Made by a program: the position numbers and the translations under genes
Notes under the pieces: model-generated
What the model saw: the letters and a program-made list of their open reading frames with translations, nothing else
Told to the model about the DNA's origin: nothing
The model's database searches: none
Assembly: GCA_947038155.1 (NCBI GenBank)
Contig: CAMQVH010000026.1
Location: 1 to 36,371, forward strand
Direction: 5' to 3'
DNA length: 36,371 bases
DNA from: an uncultured Bacteroides sp.
Lineage (GTDB): Bacteria; Bacteroidota; Bacteroidia; Bacteroidales; Bacteroidaceae
Shown: in pieces, positions 8,012 to 14,818 of the stretch
Layout of the letters: the number at the start of each line of letters is the position of its first letter
How positions within the stretch are numbered: the stretch's first letter is position 1

Positions 8012-8536
8012 ATGAAAAAGTTGATTTTTTTTGGTTTGGCGATGTTGATGCTTATCTCTTCGTGTGAGAATAAAAAGGCTTATCGCCCTTCACAATTTCC
8101 TAATGAACGGAATAAGCATAATTTTTCGTTTGCCATTCCGTATTCGATGAAGAAAAATTCTATAGTTGTCCGTGTTCGTTTAAATAATGGTCCTCAATTT
8201 GAAGGTGTTTGGGATTCAGGTTGTAGTCTACCTTTAAAAATTTCTAAATTAGAGGCAGAAGCATTAGTGAAAAATGGAACTCTTTCTATAAGTGACTATA
8301 AATCTAATTATCCTGTTACAATTGCAAATGGACAAACCAGCGAATATGCTGTCTATATGTTGAAATCGATCTCTTTTGTGGATCAAGAAGGTGTAGAACA
8401 TATGTTGTCTAATATCCAAGCAGTAATTGATGATAATGTAGGAACAGATATACTAATCGGTCTTCCTGTCATGCAAGCATTAGGGGATTCTTATGAAATT
8501 TCACAATACGACCAATCTATTTATTTTAAAGAATAG
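8012..8536 (+). CDS. Lipoprotein with retropepsin-like aspartic protease domain
   Basis: This 174-residue protein has a lipoprotein signal (lipobox LISSC, Cys 18). The mature part matches the clan AA single-domain aspartic protease pattern: a strand pair around IVVRVRLNNG, the catalytic motif as DSG at 68-70 in GVWDSGCSLPL, a flap-like stretch TIANGQTSEYAV, and the closing hydrophobic-glycine motif DILIGLPVMQAL (146-157). Retropepsins act as dimers, one Asp per chain. It is expected to be anchored in the envelope on the periplasmic side, beside the extracytoplasmic domains of the two flanking membrane proteins, which could be its substrates (inference). The stop codon overlaps the GTG start of the next gene by one base (TAGTG). 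Confidence 0.7.
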   Translation: MKKLIFFGLAMLMLISSCENKKAYRPSQFPNERNKHNFSFAIPYSMKKNSIVVRVRLNNGPQFEGVWDSGCSLPLKISKLEAEALVKNGTLSISDYKSNYPVTIANGQTSEYAVYMLKSISFVDQEGVEHMLSNIQAVIDDNVGTDILIGLPVMQALGDSYEISQYDQSIYFKE

Positions 8537-9816
8537 TGATACTAAGAAGCTATTTATTCAGTCAGTTCTCCGGTAGTTATCAGCAATATACGTCTGATCA
8601 ATCGGAAAATTTCTTAAAGCAACTATGTAAAAATTGCTGTACAGACAACCAGATTGCCATTCATAGGGATGGCAATCTGATGTATTATGCATACGTGTAC
8701 AAAAAATCTGCGTCTGAAATATATGGATTGTGTATAGTTTGTGGTGAAATTTGTTTAAATCTTAAGTGGTTGTATGAATTTCTTCAAAGTACATTAGAAG
8801 CGTTAGCAAATAGAGGTATACTATTTTGTTATGATGAGTCAGGGAAGATTCGTAAAAATATTGATAGTTTCTCGTCTGAAGCAGCAGAAGTAGATAGCGT
8901 TTTTCGCGAGATGCAAGAGAATGTTAATGGGAGGCAGTCTTATTGGGGAAATTTGCCCCCCGAGGATTTCTCTGTTTCAATGGACAGCAAAATAAGTTTG
9001 GCCTTTAATGAAGATGATAAAAATAAAATAACGGCTGCTATACGGCATTATCACAATGTCATTGTGACAATGGACAATGTGATACCTTCAAGTTTTTCCA
9101 GGACGGTAGAACGCCTAAATTCAGAAAAGGGACAATTGCAGGAGGAAAAGGAAGCATTAAAAAAAGAAATCGAATCTCTATCTCAGCAAAAGAAACAATA
9201 TAGATGGGTTTTCATTCTTTTTATAGCTGTAATTGTCAGTCTTGTAGGATTGTACTCCTTGAATAATAGTATATCCGATATGAATACTTGTATTGCTCAA
9301 TTACAAGATACTTTATCTAATAAAAGAGATTCTATTAGACAACAAAATATTCAAATTCAAGAATTAAGTGCTGATATAGTTTCATGCAGGGATTCCTTAC
9401 GAACTTTTGAATCAAAGTTTTTGTCTGTGAAAGATATATTTCCAATCCATATAACTAATATTGAAATTGGCAATATATATCATAATGGGGAGATAGAAAC
9501 AGATTATGGAAATATGATATACAGCAGTCATACAATGTATTTGCAACCAAAAATAACTTATGTAGGAATCAATACAGGATGTTCTGTTGATCTTAAGATT
9601 AAATGGTATATGCCTAATGGTTTAATAAAAACAGGGAATTCTTCGCCAAGTGGTTACTCTCAACAAGAATCATTATATGTTTATAGTGGCTCAAATTCAA
9701 AAATATTAAGCGGTTGGGGTAATACAACAAAAGGCCATTGGATAAAAGGGGAGTATAGAATTGAAATTTGGTATGAAAACGTTTGCCTAAACTCGAAAGC
9801 ATTTACAATCTATTAA
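8536..9816 (+). CDS. Second N-domain, coiled-coil, membrane-helix protein with periplasmic C-domain
   Basis: The 426-residue protein is built like the 6284 product. Its N-terminal alpha/beta domain (about 1-130) contains IYGLCIVCGEICLNLKWLY (62-80), which lines up loosely with the YFALSIACQGVYVFP region of the neighbour. A coiled coil spans about 190-220, a single membrane helix about 223-242, a second coiled coil about 245-297, and a beta-rich C-terminal domain about 300-426. GTG 8536 is the likely start because it overlaps the preceding stop. No enzyme motifs are visible. The shared architecture suggests the two are distant relatives or functional partners around the protease lipoprotein. 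A perfect 11-bp inverted repeat lies in its coding sequence at 8650-8679. Confidence 0.65.
   Translation: MILRSYLFSQFSGSYQQYTSDQSENFLKQLCKNCCTDNQIAIHRDGNLMYYAYVYKKSASEIYGLCIVCGEICLNLKWLYEFLQSTLEALANRGILFCYDESGKIRKNIDSFSSEAAEVDSVFREMQENVNGRQSYWGNLPPEDFSVSMDSKISLAFNEDDKNKITAAIRHYHNVIVTMDNVIPSSFSRTVERLNSEKGQLQEEKEALKKEIESLSQQKKQYRWVFILFIAVIVSLVGLYSLNNSISDMNTCIAQLQDTLSNKRDSIRQQNIQIQELSADIVSCRDSLRTFESKFLSVKDIFPIHITNIEIGNIYHNGEIETDYGNMIYSSHTMYLQPKITYVGINTGCSVDLKIKWYMPNGLIKTGNSSPSGYSQQESLYVYSGSNSKILSGWGNTTKGHWIKGEYRIEIWYENVCLNSKAFTIY
8650..8679. repeat. Perfect 11-bp inverted repeat inside the 8536 gene
   Basis: CAGATTGCCAT (8650-8660) and its exact reverse complement ATGGCAATCTG (8669-8679) flank an 8-base loop. 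It falls in codons about 39-48 of the coding sequence. It may form an mRNA hairpin early in the message. No T-run follows, so it is not a terminator. Confidence 0.5.
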
Positions 9817-9857
9817 TCGTAGATTGGTATCCATTCAGTACCTTATCGTTTTCTGCC

Positions 9858-9886
9858 TTGCCGCATATATACGGCTGATATGTTTT
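9858..9886 (+). promoter_or_regulatory. Candidate promoter upstream of the sigma-factor cassette
   Basis: TTG at 9858-9860 and TATGTTTT at 9879-9886 are 18 bases apart, close to the Bacteroides pattern but with a short spacer and one mismatch in the -7 box. It lies in the 114-base gap between the AT-rich GTPase module and the sigma-factor gene, where a new transcript would be expected. Confidence 0.35.
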
Positions 9887-9930
9887 AGTGCTATACCATA
9901 AAAAAACGATGTTATGAAATATAAAGGATT

Positions 9931-10524
9931 ATGACAGAACAACAAATAATAAATAGTCTTATTGCGGGAGAACTGCATACTATTCAGGATTTCTTTTTTG
10001 TGCGATGCAAACCAGTGTTAATATATATTGGGCAATATTTCTGCCAAGATAAGCAAACGCCGGAGGAACTCATTGGAGAATTTTATGAATTCCTGGCGGC
10101 AGATGATTGGCACAAATTAAGAATATTCAAATATACGTGTACGTTAAATTCGTATGTTACCATTATCGCTTCTCGTTATTTTCAACATAAGCGGGATAAG
10201 GAACTTTTGTCGTTGGATGAGAATATTAGCTTAGTGCCTCATCTATATGAAGAGAGGAATGAGGAATCGTTCTTTATGGAAGATTTGGGCAGAATAATGA
10301 AAAGTATGTCTCCTCTTGATAGATTCCTTGTGCAGCGCATTCTTATAGATGGTGAAAAGCCGGGAGATGTGTTGGACGAGGCGAAAGTGCTTATAATGAA
10401 TGATAAAATGCTAAGTACGGAAGCAAAAACGGATGCTCAATTTGCTGGTTATATATATACTCGCTATAATCGGGTAAGAAAGAATTTGCAAAAACAAATG
10501 ATTGCGATGGGATATGGAAAATAG
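9931..10524 (+). CDS. ECF-like RNA polymerase sigma factor
   Basis: The 197-residue protein looks like a divergent group 4 (ECF) sigma factor. Region 2 is seen at about 20-90: FFFVRCKPVLIYIGQYF, then ELIGEFYEFLAADDWHKLRIFKYTC and SYVTIIASRYFQHKR. Region 4 is suggested by MSPLDRFLVQRILIDGEKPGDVL (about 125-148) and a final basic helix, YNRVRKNLQKQM, with a longer-than-usual insertion between the region 4 helices. It should direct RNA polymerase to a specific promoter set, perhaps including this locus. Its 3' end overlaps the next small gene, and the cassette continues with another small protein and an M48 protease, an arrangement that fits anti-sigma control. Remote homology only; a profile search would settle it. 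Confidence 0.6.
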   Translation: MTEQQIINSLIAGELHTIQDFFFVRCKPVLIYIGQYFCQDKQTPEELIGEFYEFLAADDWHKLRIFKYTCTLNSYVTIIASRYFQHKRDKELLSLDENISLVPHLYEERNEESFFMEDLGRIMKSMSPLDRFLVQRILIDGEKPGDVLDEAKVLIMNDKMLSTEAKTDAQFAGYIYTRYNRVRKNLQKQMIAMGYGK

Positions 10525-10708
10525 TATGATTCAAATTAATAATATCGAGTTGCTTGGACGGGTGCTTGACGGACAAGCTACGGAACAAGAGCGAAATGCG
10601 GTCTTGTTTAATTTGGCGGATTCGGCTTTTAAAGAATATTTTTTTGTTGCATTGAAAGCAACGGTATTGTTGAATGAAAAAGCAAATGGTTATGGGAAGA
10701 TTCAATAA
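10514..10708 (+). CDS. Small protein, candidate anti-sigma partner 1
   Basis: This 64-residue protein begins at ATG 10514, overlapping the end of the sigma-factor gene by 11 bases; a TTG at 10502 is less likely. The sequence starts with a helical stretch, NIELLGRVLDGQATEQE, followed by FFVALKATVLL. The opening resembles the start of short anti-sigma-type or sensor-associated proteins in Bacteroidetes, and it resembles the next gene product in spacing of L, D/S-G, T and E residues. There is no membrane segment or zinc motif. Function is inferred from position only. Confidence 0.5.
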   Translation: MENSMIQINNIELLGRVLDGQATEQERNAVLFNLADSAFKEYFFVALKATVLLNEKANGYGKIQ

Positions 10709-10988
10709 ACTATCGGATGAAGAATTGGCTTTATATCTTGATTGCATTCTTTCTGGAGAGTGTACCTTACAAGAAGCCGGAACGATGGATGTTGACACGT
10801 TTGAATTGCTGAATGTGTCTCGTAAAGCATTGAACGGGTCTCCTGTTGCTGAAGTGATACAATTGCCTTCTTGGGATACCGCTTCTGAGACTGTCCGGCC
10901 AATGTACGAGCCATTGGCTATGGCTGGATTCTTGGGAGAAGGAAATGTAGATGAAAACGGAGAAGAGGATACGGATGAAGAAGAATGA
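10674..10988 (+). CDS. Small acidic protein, candidate anti-sigma partner 2
   Basis: The 104-residue protein overlaps the previous gene by 35 bases. The helical part LSDEELALYLDCILSGECT (13-31) echoes the L..LDGQAT pattern of its neighbour, so the two may be tandem relatives. The tail is strongly acidic (GNVDENGEEDTDEEE). It has no predicted membrane helix or signal peptide. The stop overlaps the start of the M48 gene in an ATGATG arrangement, so sigma factor, both small proteins and the protease appear translationally coupled. A regulator that is degraded or sequestered is a reasonable guess, not shown. Confidence 0.5.
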   Translation: MKKQMVMGRFNKLSDEELALYLDCILSGECTLQEAGTMDVDTFELLNVSRKALNGSPVAEVIQLPSWDTASETVRPMYEPLAMAGFLGEGNVDENGEEDTDEEE

Positions 10989-12397
10989 TGTGCTTTGATG
11001 TAGAAAAAATAAAGCAAAACATTAACAAGTCGATTATAGTTTACATACTCGGCTGTTGCTGTTTTGTATGTGTTGCTTTGTGGTCGTTATGGTTCGGATA
11101 TTATGTGATTCGTTATCAGGACGAGCATGAATGGCCTCTGCAACTCGCAGTGATATCTATTGCGGGAGGAGTACTTTTGTGGGAGATGCTACGGGCGTTC
11201 AGATTCAAAAACATGTTGCCGACTGCGTATAAGGTCACAACGGCACAAGAGTTTCCGGTGTTGTTCGATGCAATAGCGGAGGTTACGGAGAACTTGAAGT
11301 TGTCTCCTATTCATAAAGTATATATCTGTCCCGATGCAACAGCAGCAGTGTTTATCCAACCATATTTGCGCAATCTTTTCTTTGAACCAAAGCGGGAATT
11401 AGTGATAGGACTTGGGTTTCTGACTCAAATGGATGACGAAGAAATCCGTGCAATATTGTATCACGAGTTTGGGCATTATGTACAGCAAGAGATGAAGAGC
11501 TCGATTTCCGTTTACGTGATTGGTCAGTTTTCTCGTTCGTTTGTAGCTGTCAAGGAGGCTGAAAAGCAAGGAGTGTGGAGAATGCAGATCAGATTGCAAT
11601 TATTACTGTTTACTTATTTTTCAATGTGGACTTGCAATTGCATCAACAAAGCGTATGCTCGACTGGCTAAACAGATGGAATATGATGCGGATGATGTGGC
11701 TGTGAACTATGTGGGAGTGGCGGTGTTGCAAAAGGCATTGCTTCATGCCGCTTGCGTCAGATACAATTATGAAGTTGTGCGATGGGGACTGCAACAATTG
11801 CAAGCCCAGAATATTCAAGTGGATGAACCATACATAGCGCTGTCATTGGTTGGCAACTATTCTCGTCCGATGCGCCGACTGCTTTCCGAAGAGGTGGTAA
11901 GGAGGGTAGAACGTTTAGGTATGTTGAATGATAGTAGTTGTATCGGGACGAAATCTATTCAGCAACAAGCCTTTCGTATGTTTAAGAGGAAAGCGGGCGT
12001 GGCGCAGTTGTGTCCGGCCCGGCAATTTGCGGAATGGCTGCGAGAAGGTTTTGATATCTATACACGGCAACGGTTGTTGGAAACCTCTGTCTTATTGGAG
12101 ATACATCTTGATAGGAAAAAACATAAAATGCCGTATGTAGATGGCTTTTACAAACTGCTTCTTGACGGTAAGGAAATTGGTGCCGGCAACTTCATTAAAG
12201 GATATACATTGAAGCGTAAAACCTCACCGGGAAAGCATACGCTTACGACTTATGCTCCATCAGGCCTTATTTCGACTCCTCTTGAGTTTGAGGTTGAAAA
12301 AGACGGGACTTATCGTATTGAGATGGATTATAAGTTGTATGTGAAAAATGGCTATTACAATGTGTATGGAGAAAAATGTGTAAGGCTTGATAGATAA
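10985..12397 (+). CDS. Membrane-bound M48 family metallopeptidase
   Basis: The 470-residue protein carries the zinc motif HEFGH (160-164, in ILYHEFGHYVQQE) and a downstream glutamate in MEYDADDVAV (E232), the arrangement of the M48 (HtpX/Ste24) family. Two membrane segments lie before the active site (about 18-40 and 52-68) and one after it (about 203-220), so the catalytic site should face the cytosol, as in HtpX. The C-terminal 90 residues look like a PEGA-type beta domain (YKLLLDGKEIGAGNF, then SPGKHTLTTYAPSG). M48 proteases clear damaged membrane proteins; here the gene is fused by overlaps to a sigma/anti-sigma-like trio, which suggests it removes a regulator on a membrane-stress signal (inference). 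Confidence 0.8.
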   Translation: MMCFDVEKIKQNINKSIIVYILGCCCFVCVALWSLWFGYYVIRYQDEHEWPLQLAVISIAGGVLLWEMLRAFRFKNMLPTAYKVTTAQEFPVLFDAIAEVTENLKLSPIHKVYICPDATAAVFIQPYLRNLFFEPKRELVIGLGFLTQMDDEEIRAILYHEFGHYVQQEMKSSISVYVIGQFSRSFVAVKEAEKQGVWRMQIRLQLLLFTYFSMWTCNCINKAYARLAKQMEYDADDVAVNYVGVAVLQKALLHAACVRYNYEVVRWGLQQLQAQNIQVDEPYIALSLVGNYSRPMRRLLSEEVVRRVERLGMLNDSSCIGTKSIQQQAFRMFKRKAGVAQLCPARQFAEWLREGFDIYTRQRLLETSVLLEIHLDRKKHKMPYVDGFYKLLLDGKEIGAGNFIKGYTLKRKTSPGKHTLTTYAPSGLISTPLEFEVEKDGTYRIEMDYKLYVKNGYYNVYGEKCVRLDR

Positions 12398-12439
12398 TGA
12401 ATGATTATAAACTCTTTATTATAAATTTAAAAAATAGAA

Positions 12440-12916
12440 ATGCATATGTTTGATTTTAAAGGTAAACTTCGTGGTATGAAAGAATGGATAAAACGAGTGA
12501 ATGATAATGGACTGAACGTCTTTTTGAATGTGATTTTTTGTATAATGATTGCGGTTGGAATTACCGCTATCTGTATGGGACTCTTTAACATATTGGGAGG
12601 AATTAAAGTAAATATTTATCTCTTCTTGGGATGCGTTTGTGCTGCATGTATAGATATTCTCGGTTTCTATTGGATGCTGAAGGCAAAGAAAGAAGGATTT
12701 TATTTATTTATAATAGCTTGTGTACTATGTGGTACGTTACTTTATTTGCAGCGTTATGGCTTTAGCTTGGATGGATTTGACGTTCCATATTTCAGCACAA
12801 GCAATGTATTTTCTTATATGGTGGCAAGCCTTGGTAGAATTATAATCTTTATGCTATTGATGTTGCTCCGTCGTAATGGAAAGAATGCATATCAGGTAAT
12901 GTGGGGTAAGAAGTAG
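12440..12916 (+). CDS. Four-helix membrane protein of unknown function
   Basis: The 158-residue protein has four hydrophobic segments (about 27-50, 58-78, 85-103, 122-142) and a basic N-terminal cytosolic tail. ATG 12440 and ATG 12446 are both usable starts. I recognise no family and see no catalytic motifs. It follows the M48 gene by 42 bases and is the last intact gene before a nucleotidase pseudogene. Confidence 0.6.
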   Translation: MHMFDFKGKLRGMKEWIKRVNDNGLNVFLNVIFCIMIAVGITAICMGLFNILGGIKVNIYLFLGCVCAACIDILGFYWMLKAKKEGFYLFIIACVLCGTLLYLQRYGFSLDGFDVPYFSTSNVFSYMVASLGRIIIFMLLMLLRRNGKNAYQVMWGKK

Positions 12917-12924
12917 TGACAAGA

Positions 12925-13224
12925 ATGAAAAAGGATCTATTTTGATATGGATGGTGTGCTTGTCGATTTTGAATCAGGACTTGCACAACAGGACGAGCAG
13001 ACTCTTAAAGAGTATGAGGGACGCTATGATGAGATTCCAGGGATGTTTCCCACAAAAGAATGATTATCACGCATTGTAAAAATCTGTGCAAAGGTGATGT
13101 CTTGATAGACGATCGAGGCAAGAATGGAGCAAGTGAATTTGAGGGTGAATGGATACAGTTTGGTTCAGATAGATTTCCTGATTGGAAATCGATTCTTGGG
13201 TATCTCCTTCCCAATGGCGATTAA
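12925..13224 (+). pseudogene. Remnant of a HAD-superfamily 5'-nucleotidase
   Basis: Two pieces of a 5'(3')-deoxyribonucleotidase-like HAD phosphatase are readable. The first, YFDMDGVLVDFESG, holds motif I (DxDG) and continues to YEGRYDEIPGMF; the second, RMIITHCKNLCKGDVLIDDR, continues to GEWIQFGS and FPDWKSIL and holds the acidic motif IV region. The first piece is out of frame with the ATG at 12925 because of one extra A in AAAAA. About 80 residues between the two pieces, including the motif II and III area, are missing. The gene cannot make an active enzyme. It fills most of the otherwise empty 356-base gap between 12916 and 13273. Confidence 0.75.
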
Positions 13225-13272
13225 TAGATTTATGAAGCATTTGTCAATAAGTTTGGTTCATTTGAATAAAAT

Positions 13273-13629
13273 ATGAAGCAGTTAATGTTTATAGTTCTCT
13301 TATTGCTTAGTCTTTTGCCTTTAAGGACACAAAACGACTATTACATTAGACAGGCGCAATCGTATCAACGTGAAGCGGAGTACTATACAAAGCAGGCTCT
13401 TAGATATGAGCGTGAGGTGGACTACTACAATCGACAAGCGCAAGGATATCTGAGGGAAGCGGATTATTACTCAAAGAGGAAGGATTACAATAAAATGAAA
13501 ACTTTCCAGCAGCGTGCAAAGAATGTGATAAACAAAGCGGAAGATTATGCTCGTAAAGCTAAGCGAGCAAGGGAACGCGCTCGGGACTGTGTGATAAAAG
13601 CGGAGTATGTACTGAAAAAAGCAAAATAG
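13273..13629 (+). CDS. Exported protein made of 14-residue Tyr/Arg/Ala/Glu repeats
   Basis: The 118-residue protein has a signal peptide (MKQLMFIVLLLLSLLPLRTQ). The mature part is built of a 14-residue repeat of the form YYxRQAxxYxREAx (three clear copies from about 23 to 64: YYIRQAQSYQREAE, YYTKQALRYEREVD, YYNRQAQGYLREAD), then a more degenerate Lys/Arg/Ala-rich helical tail. The repeat predicts a long amphipathic helix or coiled coil in the periplasm. I recognise no family. TAAGTTTG at 13248-13255 resembles a -7 box but lacks a good -33 element. Confidence 0.6.
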   Translation: MKQLMFIVLLLLSLLPLRTQNDYYIRQAQSYQREAEYYTKQALRYEREVDYYNRQAQGYLREADYYSKRKDYNKMKTFQQRAKNVINKAEDYARKAKRARERARDCVIKAEYVLKKAK

Positions 13630-13703
13630 AATGTAGCAACAGGTTACTTTCTGCATGCTGATTGCATAAACTGTCAAAGAAACCAAAGTTATAACAATTG
13701 AAG

Positions 13704-13721
13704 GTTGTGCCCGACACGAAT
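13704..13721 (+). repeat. 18-nt leader repeat, copy 2
   Basis: GTTGTGCCCGACACGAAT is identical to 1469-1486 and ends 16 bases before the ATG at 13738. Unlike copy 1, I do not see a good consensus promoter immediately upstream. The two copies are in direct orientation and enclose about 12.2 kb. Confidence 0.6.
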
Positions 13722-13737
13722 TTAGGGTATAAAGAAA

Positions 13738-14202
13738 ATGAAGACAAGAATGAAATCGTTTGAAAAGGTCTTACTGATGTTTGCTTTTACAATGATATTT
13801 ACAACGATATCTAAGGCGCAAGATTTTCTTTTAGATTGTGGATCTGGCAGTCCCTCGTGGTGCTGGCAGCAGCAACAACAGATTAATGCCATGAAAATGC
13901 AAAATATGATGATGCAGCAGCAAATCTTGCAATTCTATCGCAATCAGGCGGCTGCTGTTCAGCAACAGATGATGAACAACCCGTTTCAACCGATTCAGGG
14001 TGTCGTCACTTATGATGGAAATTATGTGACACCTGAGAATGTGGACAACTATTCAAGATGCAATGTGAAGTGTGAACATTGTGATGGTGGGTACAACCAA
14101 AAGCGGGTTTACTTTGGAAATAACCAGATAAGGACTGTCAACCAAAGGTGCTCATATTGCCATGGTAAAGGATATGTATCTAAACTTGTGAGGAATGAAT
14201 AA
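13738..14202 (+). CDS. Exported protein with DnaJ-type zinc-finger motifs
   Basis: This 154-residue protein has a signal peptide-like N-terminus (cleavage plausible after SKAQ, about residue 27). A Gln/Met-rich stretch follows (about 40-90). The C-terminal part holds two cysteine pairs of the DnaJ central-domain type, CNVKCEHCDGGYN (about 108-120) and CSYCHGKGY (about 138-146), enough for one zinc site. There is no J domain. DnaJ-type zinc fingers bind unfolded protein or act in disulfide chemistry; an exported one could serve as a redox or scaffold factor (inference). The leader contains the 18-nt repeat shared with the lipoprotein at 1502. Confidence 0.6.
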   Translation: MKTRMKSFEKVLLMFAFTMIFTTISKAQDFLLDCGSGSPSWCWQQQQQINAMKMQNMMMQQQILQFYRNQAAAVQQQMMNNPFQPIQGVVTYDGNYVTPENVDNYSRCNVKCEHCDGGYNQKRVYFGNNQIRTVNQRCSYCHGKGYVSKLVRNE

Positions 14203-14223
14203 ATAGCTTTAACACTCAAAACG

Positions 14224-14772
14224 ATGATTTCAATTAAATATTTGCATGGTGACGCCACGTTGCCACACAATAACAGCCGAACTGTTTCTGTAATTTGTCA
14301 TTGTTGCAACGCGTTTGGTGGATGGGGGCGGGGATTTGTTCTGGCATTAAGTCGACGTTATCCCAAGGTAAAGGTCGATTACCAATTGTTCTGTTCTCCA
14401 TATCAACGTTCAAATAAATTGCGAAACGACTTGATGGGAAAAGTCTGTATTTCTAAGATTCGGCCGGACTTGTATGTGGCTAATATAATTGGTCAGTATT
14501 TTTATAGCCGAAACCAATATGAATTCCGAAATACAGCCGGCGTTTTGCCTGAGTTTTTACCCTCAAAAAAATCCGGTTTTGTTAATTACGAATCGATTAG
14601 GCGAGGATTTCAAGATATATTTAAAAAATTGGCTTCGGAAAATATCGAATTTGAAATCCATATGCCGAAAATCGGGTGCGGGCTTGCCGGCGGGAATTGG
14701 GAGGTAATGGAAAGTATAATCGTTGAAGAGTTTTGCCGCAAAGATGTCAAAGTATATGTTTACGATCTATAA
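14224..14772 (+). CDS. Macro-domain protein, Poa1p-like
   Basis: The 182-residue protein is a single macro domain. The first ligand loop is HCCNAFGGWGRGFVLALSRRYP (quoted in part: NAFGGWGRGFVLALSRR, about 28-44), the central strand reads VANIIGQ, and the second loop is PKIGCGLAGGNWEVMESI (about 147-164), as in Poa1p-type ADP-ribose-1''-phosphate phosphatases and phage or toxin-antitoxin macro domains. It has no signal peptide, so it acts in the cytosol on ADP-ribose or its derivatives. In a conflict-type locus it could remove ADP-ribose from a target or sense NAD-derived signals (inference). No ADP-ribosyltransferase partner is visible nearby. Confidence 0.8.
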   Translation: MISIKYLHGDATLPHNNSRTVSVICHCCNAFGGWGRGFVLALSRRYPKVKVDYQLFCSPYQRSNKLRNDLMGKVCISKIRPDLYVANIIGQYFYSRNQYEFRNTAGVLPEFLPSKKSGFVNYESIRRGFQDIFKKLASENIEFEIHMPKIGCGLAGGNWEVMESIIVEEFCRKDVKVYVYDL

Positions 14773-14818
14773 GTTTAGTTGATATAAATAAAGATGTCAG
14801 AGTTGAGAGATATGTGTC

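Noticed and set aside
1469..13721. The 18-nt repeat as attachment sites of an integrative element
   Set aside because: No integrase lies between or beside the copies, and both copies keep a fixed distance to start codons, which favours a regulatory role.
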